64,000 nt of DNA from CALLCD01 sp039196965. GTDB lineage: Bacteria; Pseudomonadota; Alphaproteobacteria; Caulobacterales; Hyphomonadaceae. The DNA lies in contig JBCCUK010000003.1 of NCBI GenBank assembly GCA_039196965.1, positions 1 through 64,000 on the forward strand, written 5' to 3'. The position numbers and the translations under genes are program-made. The notes under the pieces were generated by a model, which had not been told where the DNA came from, did not search any database, and saw only the letters and a list, made by a program, of their open reading frames with translations. Of the stretch, positions 27,178 through 34,532 are shown in pieces. Positions within the stretch are counted from its first letter, which is position 1, and every line of letters begins with the position of its first letter.

Positions 27178-27801
27178 ATGTTCACTGGGCTCGTCACCGA
27201 TATCGGCAAAATTCGAAAGGCTGAACACCGAAACGGTCTCACCCGGTTCGAAGTGGAAAGCCGTTATCCCGTCTCGGAGATCGAGATGGGAGCCTCAATC
27301 ATGCATTCCGGCGTTTGCCTCACCGTTGTCGACTTTGGCGAGGCTGGTGATGGCGGCTCCTGGTGGGCCGTTGAAGCGGTGCCGGAGACGCTTGATCGAA
27401 CAGTTCTCGGCAGTTGGCAGGCTGGCTCCGTGGCGAATCTCGAAAAAAGCCTGAAACTCGGAGACGAGCTTGGTGGGCATTTTGTCTTCGGTCATGTCGA
27501 TGGTGTTGGCGAGATCGTCTCGGTCGAACAGGAGGGCCAGAGCTATCGCGTCACTATTCGCCCGCCAGCAGATATCGCGCGCTATTTTGCCACCAAAGGC
27601 TCGGCGGCTATTGATGGGGTATCGCTTACCGTGGCCGATGCTCTGCCGAACGGCGACTTCCAGGTCGCAGTGATTCCTCATACTTGGGAGGTGACGACGC
27701 TCGGAGGTTTGACTGCTGGAACCAAAGTAAATCTTGAGATCGATATGCTGGCGCGGTACGTCGCCCGGATGATCGGCGTAGACGCGCCCAGCCAGGAATA
27801 G
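27178..27801 (+). CDS. ribE: Riboflavin synthase, alpha subunit
   Basis: 207 residues, starting MFTGLVTDIG as almost all members do. Two lumazine-binding repeats are visible: the first runs to SVANLEKSLKLGDELGGHFV, the second contains FATKGSAAIDGVSLTV. It dismutates two 6,7-dimethyl-8-ribityllumazine molecules to riboflavin and the pyrimidinedione that is reused by RibH. It forms a trimer in the cytoplasm. Confidence 0.96.
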   Translation: MFTGLVTDIGKIRKAEHRNGLTRFEVESRYPVSEIEMGASIMHSGVCLTVVDFGEAGDGGSWWAVEAVPETLDRTVLGSWQAGSVANLEKSLKLGDELGGHFVFGHVDGVGEIVSVEQEGQSYRVTIRPPADIARYFATKGSAAIDGVSLTVADALPNGDFQVAVIPHTWEVTTLGGLTAGTKVNLEIDMLARYVARMIGVDAPSQE

Positions 27802-27803
27802 CC

Positions 27804-28931
27804 ATGTCCGAAGATTTCTCCCCCGCCATTTCCACCATCGATGAAATCATCGAAGACGCCCGCAATGGCAAAATGTACATTCTCGTCGATGCCGAGGATC
27901 GGGAGAATGAAGGTGACCTGATCATCCCGGCAAATTTCGCTACCCCAGAGGCGGTAAACTTCATGGCAAAGTTCGGCCGGGGTCTCATCTGTCTTGCCAT
28001 GAATATGGAGCGTGCCCGGACCCTCAATCTCGACATGATGGCGAGGGAAAACCGGGAAAGCATGGGAACTGCCTTCACCGTCTCCATCGAAGCCAAAGAG
28101 GGGGTTACCACTGGTATCTCCGCCCATGACCGTGCCAAGACCATTCAGGTCGCCATTGATCCCCAGCTCGACCATAATGACATCGTCTCTCCGGGCCATG
28201 TTTTCCCACTTGTCGCCAAAGAAGGCGGCACGCTTGTTCGTGCCGGACATACCGAGGCCGCCGTCGACATCTCCCGTATGGCAGGACTCTATCCTGCTGG
28301 CGTGATCTGCGAGATCATGAATGATGACGGCACTATGGCCCGCCTGCCGGACCTTGTGGCCTTTGCCCAACTCCACAATCTCAAGATCGGCACCATTGCT
28401 GACCTCATCGCTTGGCGGCGCAAGAATGATCGCTTCCTGGAGCGCCGGGTCGAAGCCCCCCTTGCCAGTGCCTATGGCGAAGGTTTCAAGACTGTGGTGT
28501 TTCGTAATGCTATCGATCAGAGCGAGCATATCGCCATCGTCCATGGGGAGATAACGCCGGATGCTACAACCCTTGTCCGGGTTCACAGGACCGATGTTCT
28601 GGCGGATATCCTCGGCGAGCAAGGACCGCGCGAGGGTCTGGTTGAGCGGGCGATGAAGCTGATCGCTACTGCCGATGAACCGGGCGTCATCATCTTTGTG
28701 AATACGATGCGCCCGAACGCCCTTGCTGAGCGTCTTGGCCTGAAGACAAGCGAACTGGCAGACGCCCAAGTACCACTTCGAGAATATGGCGTTGGGGCAC
28801 AGATCCTCCGCGAACTGGGCATTCGGCGTATGATTTATCTCTCCGACACGCAACCGACAAAGTTGCCGGGCCTTGACGGATACGGCCTCACCATAGAGGG
28901 GTGGCGGCCACTGACTGAGGAAAACACCTGA
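27804..28931 (+). CDS. ribB: 3,4-dihydroxy-2-butanone-4-phosphate synthase with degenerate GTP cyclohydrolase II domain
   Basis: 375 residues. Residues about 8-205 are a DHBP synthase (acidic loop DAEDRENEGDL, and later RAGHTEAAVDISRMAG) that makes the four-carbon unit from ribulose 5-phosphate. Residues about 215-370 follow the outline of RibA but lack the zinc-binding cysteines: where RibA has a cysteine-bearing segment, this has VRVHRTDVLADIL, and the whole C-terminal half contains no cysteine. GTP cyclohydrolase II activity is therefore unlikely from this protein. Similar RibB proteins with a dead second domain are known in alphaproteobacteria. The stop overlaps ribH. Confidence 0.93.
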   Translation: MSEDFSPAISTIDEIIEDARNGKMYILVDAEDRENEGDLIIPANFATPEAVNFMAKFGRGLICLAMNMERARTLNLDMMARENRESMGTAFTVSIEAKEGVTTGISAHDRAKTIQVAIDPQLDHNDIVSPGHVFPLVAKEGGTLVRAGHTEAAVDISRMAGLYPAGVICEIMNDDGTMARLPDLVAFAQLHNLKIGTIADLIAWRRKNDRFLERRVEAPLASAYGEGFKTVVFRNAIDQSEHIAIVHGEITPDATTLVRVHRTDVLADILGEQGPREGLVERAMKLIATADEPGVIIFVNTMRPNALAERLGLKTSELADAQVPLREYGVGAQILRELGIRRMIYLSDTQPTKLPGLDGYGLTIEGWRPLTEENT

Positions 28932-29362
28932 TGAGCAAACCCCGTGTTATGATCGCGACCTCCCGCTACTATGAGCATATCACTCAAGAGCTGGAAGCCG
29001 GAGCCAATGAAGTGCTCAAAGCGGCAGAAGCTGTTGTCGAAACGATTGAAGTTCCGGGTGCGCTGGAAGTGCCCGGCATTATCGCCATGGCCGCAGATAG
29101 TGCCAAATATGATGGCTATATCGCCCTTGGCTGTGTGATCCGCGGCGAGACATCCCATTATGATTATGTCTGTGGGGAAAGCGCCAGGGGTCTGATGGAT
29201 CTCACCATTCAACGCCGGCTTGCAATTGGAAATGGTATTCTGACCGTGGAGAATGAAGAGCAGGGGATGGCAAGGGCTGACCGCAAGCGGAAGAACAAGG
29301 GTGCCGACGCGGCAAATGCCTGTCTCGCAATGCTGGAGTTGCGGCGCAAATTCGTACGATGA
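28931..29362 (+). CDS. ribH: 6,7-dimethyl-8-ribityllumazine synthase
   Basis: 143 residues, normal length. Condenses 5-amino-6-ribitylaminouracil with the butanone phosphate. The active-site segment GCVIRGETSHYDYV carries the conserved His, and PGALEVPGI matches the substrate-binding PGAxExP motif. Forms a pentamer or icosahedral shell. It overlaps ribB by one base of TGATG and nusB by four bases. Confidence 0.95.
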   Translation: MSKPRVMIATSRYYEHITQELEAGANEVLKAAEAVVETIEVPGALEVPGIIAMAADSAKYDGYIALGCVIRGETSHYDYVCGESARGLMDLTIQRRLAIGNGILTVENEEQGMARADRKRKNKGADAANACLAMLELRRKFVR

Positions 29363-29844
29363 CGGATCAGAAGATTCCCTTCGCCGTAACCAAGGCCCGC
29401 CGTGCGGGGGCGCGACTTGCCGCTGTTCAGGCGCTATACCAGATGGAGCAGACCGGCGAGAGCGCGAATGCTGTCATCCGTCAGTTCTGCGAAGATCGTC
29501 TTGGCTTTGGCCCGGAAGGGATACCCGTCGAAGAAGCTGATCCCAACCTTTTTAAATCCATCATCAATGCCGTGGTGGAGCATCAGGGCGCGATAGATCC
29601 TGCGATTACAGATCGCCTGTCCAAAGGATGGAAGCTTACTCGGCTCGATGCTACGACCCGTGCCATTCTGCGGGCGGCGACGGCAGAGCTTATTGCCCAT
29701 CAGGAGCTTTCCGGCGCGATCATTCTCGATGAATATGTCGGTCTTGCCCATGCCTTTTTTGAGGGGGATGAGCCTCGTTTCGTGAACGGTGTTCTTGATC
29801 GGATTGCAAAGGATCTGCGGGGCGCGAACGGCAGCGCCTCCTGA
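29359..29844 (+). CDS. nusB: Transcription antitermination factor NusB
   Basis: 161 residues, all-helical. The arginine-rich N-terminal helix (KARRAGARLAAVQALYQME) binds boxA RNA with NusE (S10), and the later segments LDATTRAILRAATAELI and ILDEYVGLAHAFFEGDEP match the family. It supports rRNA transcription antitermination. The ribH-nusB-thiL order is conserved widely in proteobacteria. Confidence 0.95.
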   Translation: MTDQKIPFAVTKARRAGARLAAVQALYQMEQTGESANAVIRQFCEDRLGFGPEGIPVEEADPNLFKSIINAVVEHQGAIDPAITDRLSKGWKLTRLDATTRAILRAATAELIAHQELSGAIILDEYVGLAHAFFEGDEPRFVNGVLDRIAKDLRGANGSAS

Positions 29845-29851
29845 TACACCG

Positions 29852-30778
29852 ATGTCCGAGTTCGACTGGATCGCCAAATACTTCGCACCACTGGCGAAAG
29901 GCGAGGGCGCAGCCGGACTGAAGGATGATGTTGCAACTCTTAGTGATGGAAACCGCATCGTTACCGTCGATGCCGTAGTTCAGGGTGTGCATTTCCTATC
30001 TTCGGACTCGATTGATACCGTCGCGCGGAAGCTTGTCCGGGTAAATGTTTCGGATGTCATAGCGAAAGGTGCGAGACCGGCTGAAGCGCTTCTGACCCTT
30101 GGATGGCCAAAGGAGCGCTCTGAAAGCGATCTGGAGCGCTTCGCACGGGCCTTCGGCAAGGAGCTGAAGCAATGGGGGATCAGCCTCTTGGGCGGAGACA
30201 CTGTGATTTCTCCTTCTGGGCTGTTCCTGTCGCTGACCTTGACCGGACGTCTACCGGCTAACCGGCCTCCTATTTTAAGATCGGGCGCGCAGGCGGGGGA
30301 TACAGTTTGGATCTCCGGTGAGATCGGCTGGGGGCGAGCGGGGCTAATTGCGGCGCAGAACGGTCAGGAGAATACGGCTGTCCAGCGTTACCGCGTGCCT
30401 GAAGTGCCGCCGCTCGACATTGCTGAGATAGTTCTAGAGCACGCCCATGCTTCCATGGATATCTCCGATGGCTTGATCGCCGATCTCCAGAAGCTGTTGA
30501 AGGCCAGCGACTGTGGCGCGGTTCTGCACCTTGATGCCGTTCTGATTGCGCCGGACCTAGCCGGTGATCCTCTGGAAGCCGCTTTGGCTGCCTGTACCGT
30601 TGGTGATGACTATCAGTGCCTCTTTACGGCTTTGGCAGACCGTCAGGAAGCGATTGCGTCCTTCCAAGGCGCGAAACTCACTCCAATCGGTTCGATCACA
30701 GAAGGCGAAGGCCTCGATTTGCGATGGAAAGGTCGATCCGTTCCAATCCCCAAAAACACCGGATATGAACACGGCTAA
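29852..30778 (+). CDS. thiL: Thiamine-monophosphate kinase
   Basis: 308 residues from the ATG at 29852 (MSEFDWIAKYF), seven bases past the nusB stop; an open extension further upstream lies within nusB. It belongs to the AIR synthase/PurM fold. It phosphorylates thiamine monophosphate to the diphosphate cofactor. Motifs include GLKDDVATL, TVDAVVQGVHFL, LLGGDTVISPSGLFLSLT and MDISDGLIADLQKLL with metal-binding aspartates. It is the last gene of the glyA-to-thiL run; hppA follows after 200 bases. Confidence 0.95.
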   Translation: MSEFDWIAKYFAPLAKGEGAAGLKDDVATLSDGNRIVTVDAVVQGVHFLSSDSIDTVARKLVRVNVSDVIAKGARPAEALLTLGWPKERSESDLERFARAFGKELKQWGISLLGGDTVISPSGLFLSLTLTGRLPANRPPILRSGAQAGDTVWISGEIGWGRAGLIAAQNGQENTAVQRYRVPEVPPLDIAEIVLEHAHASMDISDGLIADLQKLLKASDCGAVLHLDAVLIAPDLAGDPLEAALAACTVGDDYQCLFTALADRQEAIASFQGAKLTPIGSITEGEGLDLRWKGRSVPIPKNTGYEHG

Positions 30779-30978
30779 ATCATCGTGGCAGGCATAAATG
30801 TAACCATCCGTTAATAAAAGTTTCTGAGTTGCTGTGGAGATTAACTGCGACTCAGTCTCGCTATTCAGGCGAGAGCTCTTGCGTGTTGCAGTGCCATTTG
30901 GCAGTGAGCCAACCAAGATAGGGCGGGGTAGAGGGGCATCCTTCGCTTGCACGCCGAAAAACAGAAGAGGACATCCTT

Positions 30979-33126
30979 ATGGATTGGTTTCTATTGACTT
31001 TGATTGCGGGCGTTGTGTCCGTGGTCTATGGAGCGGTAACAATCCGCTCCATCATGAGCGCGCCCACCGGCGATGACCGGATGCGCGAAATTGCCGTAGC
31101 CATTCAGGAAGGTGCGAATGCCTATCTAAGCCGCCAGTATCGGACAATCGCGATTGTTGGTGTCGTGGTCTTTTTCATCGCCGGATTTGTTCTCAGCTGG
31201 GAAGCTGCCGCTGGATTTCTGATCGGCTCGGTTCTGTCGGGTGCTGCTGGCTTTATCGGCATGCTTGTATCGGTTCGCGCGAACGTCCGTACTACGGAAG
31301 CCTCCCGCCAGAGCCTCGGCGCTGGTCTTAACGTCGCCTTCAAATCCGGCGCTGTCACCGGCATGCTCGTTGTTGGCCTCGCGCTTATTGGCGTCGTTCT
31401 CTATTATGGTGCTCTGACCGGTCCCATGGGCTATGGTCCTGCTGATCGGGTCGTTGTGGATGCCCTGGTTGCCCTCGGATTTGGTGCTTCGCTCATTTCG
31501 ATCTTCGCCCGTCTCGGCGGCGGTATCTTCACCAAGGGTGCTGATGTTGGTGGTGACATGGTCGGTAAGGTCGAAGCCGGTATTCCGGAAGACGATCCGC
31601 GTAACGCCGCCACCATTGCCGACAATGTCGGTGACAATGTGGGCGACTGCGCCGGTATGGCCGCTGACCTTTTCGAAACCTATGCGGTGACTGTGGTTGC
31701 GACCATGGTGCTGGGCGCGATCTACTTCGGCACCGGCTTTGGCGCAGGTGGCGACGAGGCAGCATCCTATCTCAGCGAGATCATGCTGCTGCCGCTCGCG
31801 ATTTGCGGCGTCTGCATCTTGACTTCGATTGCTGGTACATTCTTCGTCCGTCTCGGCGCTGGCTCTACAAATGTCATGGGCGCGCTCTATAAGGGCCTTA
31901 TCGCAACAGGTGTTCTCTCCCTTGGTGGTCTTGCCTTTGTAATCTCCTCGCTATTGCCGGGTGGCTTCGGCGAGATCGAAGGTGCCGCTGGCGCGCTCGG
32001 CATTTCCGATGCTCTGACCGGTATGGACCTTTTCTACTGCGGCGCTGCCGGCCTTGCGGTAACGGGTCTGATCGTTGTGATCACCGAGTACTATACGAGT
32101 ACGAACTACCGCCCGGTGAAGTCGGTCGCCCGTGCCTCTGAATCCGGTCACGGTACGAATGTGATTCAGGGCCTTGCTGTCAGCCTTGAGTCGACGGCGC
32201 TTCCGGCCCTCACGATTATTGCTGGGATCATCCTCACCTATAACCTCGCAGGCCTGTTCGGGATCGCCATCGCGACGACGACAATGCTCGCACTTGCCGG
32301 TATCATTGTTGCCCTCGACGCTTTCGGTCCGGTGACGGACAATGCTGGCGGTATTGCCGAAATGGCAGAGCTGCCATCGGAAGTGCGCGACACGACGGAC
32401 ATGCTTGACGCTGTCGGTAACACGACGAAAGCCGTTACCAAAGGCTACGCTATTGGCTCAGCTGGACTGGGTGCTCTGGTACTATTCGGGGCCTACACTC
32501 AGGACATTGCCTTCCTGTTCCCGAATGCCCAGGTCGATTTCAGCCTTGCAAATCCATACGTCGTGGTAGGGCTTCTGTTTGGCGGTCTTCTGCCCAATCT
32601 CTTTGGCGGTCTGTCCATGATGGCTGTAGGCCGCGCGGCCCAGGACGTGGTGGAGGAAGTCCGCCGTCAGTTCCGCGAAATGCCAGGCATTATGAAGGGC
32701 GAAGTGAAGCCTGACTATGGCCGCGCAGTGGATATCCTGACTCAAGCCGCGATCCGCGAAATGATCGTGCCATCGCTTCTGCCGGTACTTTCGCCGATCG
32801 TACTTTTCGTCGCAATTTATCCTATTGCTGGTTTTGGCGCGGCACTCTCTGCCGTTGGCGCCATGCTTCTGGGCGTTATCGTGACCGGTCTTTTCATCGC
32901 CATTTCGATGACCTCCGGCGGCGGTGCGTGGGACAATGCCAAGAAGTACATCGAGGACGGTAATCATGGCGGCAAGGGCTCCGAGGCTCACAAGGCCGCG
33001 GTGACCGGCGACACGGTTGGCGATCCGTACAAGGATACATCTGGTCCGGCAGTGAACCCGATGATCAAGATCACGAACATCATGGCACTCCTGATGCTTG
33101 CTGTTCTTGCTGGCGGTGCTCACTAG
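30979..33126 (+). CDS. hppA: Membrane-bound proton-translocating pyrophosphatase, K+-insensitive type
   Basis: 715 residues with about sixteen membrane segments. It couples pyrophosphate hydrolysis to proton pumping across the inner membrane. The pyrophosphate/Mg site is seen in ADVGGDMVGKVEAGIPEDDP, DNVGDNVGDCAGMAADL and the later FGPVTDNAGGIAEMAELP. The determinant segment reads GNTTKAVTKGYAIGSAG; a Lys after GNTT, instead of Ala, marks the potassium-independent class. The 200-base upstream region 30779-30978 separates it from thiL, so it probably has its own promoter. Tandem terminators follow. Confidence 0.97.
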   Translation: MDWFLLTLIAGVVSVVYGAVTIRSIMSAPTGDDRMREIAVAIQEGANAYLSRQYRTIAIVGVVVFFIAGFVLSWEAAAGFLIGSVLSGAAGFIGMLVSVRANVRTTEASRQSLGAGLNVAFKSGAVTGMLVVGLALIGVVLYYGALTGPMGYGPADRVVVDALVALGFGASLISIFARLGGGIFTKGADVGGDMVGKVEAGIPEDDPRNAATIADNVGDNVGDCAGMAADLFETYAVTVVATMVLGAIYFGTGFGAGGDEAASYLSEIMLLPLAICGVCILTSIAGTFFVRLGAGSTNVMGALYKGLIATGVLSLGGLAFVISSLLPGGFGEIEGAAGALGISDALTGMDLFYCGAAGLAVTGLIVVITEYYTSTNYRPVKSVARASESGHGTNVIQGLAVSLESTALPALTIIAGIILTYNLAGLFGIAIATTTMLALAGIIVALDAFGPVTDNAGGIAEMAELPSEVRDTTDMLDAVGNTTKAVTKGYAIGSAGLGALVLFGAYTQDIAFLFPNAQVDFSLANPYVVVGLLFGGLLPNLFGGLSMMAVGRAAQDVVEEVRRQFREMPGIMKGEVKPDYGRAVDILTQAAIREMIVPSLLPVLSPIVLFVAIYPIAGFGAALSAVGAMLLGVIVTGLFIAISMTSGGGAWDNAKKYIEDGNHGGKGSEAHKAAVTGDTVGDPYKDTSGPAVNPMIKITNIMALLMLAVLAGGAH

Positions 33127-33140
33127 CAGGCAGACATTAT

Positions 33141-33156
33141 CTGCACATTTGTGCAG
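33141..33156 (+). terminator. First of two tandem hairpins after hppA
   Basis: CTGCACA-TT-TGTGCAG is a perfect palindrome followed by TGATCTTTTT, 14 bases past the hppA stop. The T-run is offset by five bases, so it is weaker than the second hairpin. Confidence 0.5.
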
Positions 33157-33168
33157 TGATCTTTTTGC

Positions 33169-33198
33169 GTCCCCCGGAGTGTCTCCGGGGGACTTTTT
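33169..33198 (+). terminator. Strong intrinsic terminator after hppA
   Basis: An 11-base perfect GC-rich stem, GTCCCCCGGAG (33169-33179) with CTCCGGGGGAC (33183-33193), a TGT loop, and five Ts directly after. It isolates hppA from the selenoprotein gene downstream. Confidence 0.93.
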
Positions 33199-33320
33199 AT
33201 AGGTTTGATAGCTGTTTGAGCGTTGTTTGGCGCTTACCCTCTCCATTGGTGATCATGGCTTGCGTTAGGGGTGCCTCATTGTTTAGTCTGCACTTGCGAT
33301 TTCGTACGAGGATCGAGATT

Positions 33321-34502
33321 ATGTCAGCTCCAAAAGTGCTCATGACGCCAGATGAAGGCCTGTATGAGGCTGTCAAAACACATCTTTCTGCATGCGAAGT
33401 TTCCGTAGACGAAAAGATAACAGAAGCGCATGCGATCTGGCTGAGCCGTCTTCGCCGGCCCGGTACATGGTGGACAGGGGCTGAACGTATCGCGATTGCC
33501 AAGACTGCCCGGGCGGCCCGGGATTGTCCGCTCTGTGCCGCGAAGAAGGAAGCTCTCAGTCCGAATTCGGTGACCGGCGAATACGCCGTTCCAGATGATG
33601 TGAAGGCCATCTTGCCACACGAAATCATTGAGCTCGTTTGCAGAGCCGTCACAGATGTGAACCGGATGACGAAGTCGGCGATTGCCGCGATTGAAAAGGT
33701 CGGTCTTGACCACGGGCACTATGTTGAAGCCCTTGGATTGACGGTCGTAACGCGAAATCTGGATACGTTCTGCCGCGGCCTCGGACTTCCATTCTATGAT
33801 TTGAGCTTCGATCCCGTCGATGGAGAACCGAGCCGGATCAAGCCGGTAGATGCTGCCATGGGTGAAGAGTTTGTCCCCATGATCCGGTCTGCCGTTCCTG
33901 AGCCGCCCAATGATGATCTTTGGGATCCAAAAACGGTTGGCAATGTCTACAGAGCGCTAAGCTATGTACCCAATGCTCATAGAGACACACGGCTTTTGGC
34001 CAAGGTTCAATATGTAGATATCGATCATCTACTCGATTTCAAAAGTAATTCACGAGCCCTTGCGCGGGTTCAATCGGAGTATGTGGCGAGCCGGGTGTCG
34101 GCGATTAATGAGTGCTTCTACTGAACGTCATCGCACAGCGCGATGCTCAGTTGGAGTGTCACCCCAGAAGATGAAATAGATACCCAGGGCATCGTCAAAG
34201 GTGCCGAGAGCGGAGATATGGGCATCGAAGGCGGCGTGGAAATCGCCAACTTCGTCGAAGCCGTCGTTAAGGGAACCGAGGAAGAGATAACCGCCAACCG
34301 TGGCATTCTGATCGGTGTGCTTGGGCCGGTGAAGTTTGTAGAAGTCATCGCAACCGCTGCCATGTTTGAACAGATGGTACGGATTGCCGATGGTACAGGC
34401 ATTGCGCTCGACGATATGACGCTTGGAGCGACGGAAGATCTGCGGGACTCACTCGGATTGAACGAGTTCTCAACTGCGCAGCATACGTTCCGGAAGGAGT
34501 AA
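33321..34502 (+). CDS. AhpD-like selenoprotein with UGA-encoded selenocysteine (Sec268)
   Basis: 393 residues if the in-frame TGA at 34122-34124 is read as selenocysteine; standard annotation would stop there or split the gene. The start at 33321 has GAGGATCGAG upstream. Two AhpD/carboxymuconolactone-decarboxylase-like halves are visible. The first has C69-P-L-C72 (ARDCPLCAAKKEAL) and the helix pair near 100-155. The second has C265-F-Y-U268-T-S-S-H272, exactly the C-x2-C-x3-H active-site spacing of AhpD with Sec at the second Cys, and then 125 uninterrupted codons of family-like helices (RGILIGVLGPVKFVEVIA). The expected role is a thiol/selenol peroxidase or disulfide reductase in the cytoplasm. 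The full selenocysteine machinery lies immediately downstream. Alternative: a nonsense mutation, less likely given motif and context. Confidence 0.9.
34120..34151 (+). promoter_or_regulatory. Candidate bacterial SECIS hairpin at the Sec codon
   Basis: The upper stem is CATCGC (34129-34134) with GCGATG (34140-34145), six perfect pairs closing a five-base ACAGC loop that contains a G. The lower stem is ACTGA (34120-34124, including the UGA) with TCAGT (34147-34151). The apical loop lies 11-15 bases after the UGA, a little closer than in most described elements. A competing weaker hairpin, TGCTC/GAGTG with an AGTTG loop at 34149-34153, sits at a more usual distance. SelB would bind one of these to direct Sec insertion. 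Confidence 0.65.
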
Positions 34503-34532
34503 CCGCATCAGGTGAGATGCCAAAAATCATTA

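Noticed and set aside
27678..28853. 391-codon frame on the minus strand
   Set aside because: It is antisense to ribB, which has clear family motifs; the composition is that of a shadow frame.
32482..33246. 254-codon frame on the minus strand
   Set aside because: Antisense to hppA and running through the terminators; no domain.
34122..34124. TGA as an ordinary stop giving a 267-residue protein and a separate small gene at 34143
   Set aside because: The downstream piece is in the same frame, has no ribosome binding site, completes a C-x2-U-x3-H motif at the TGA, and the Sec machinery is adjacent.
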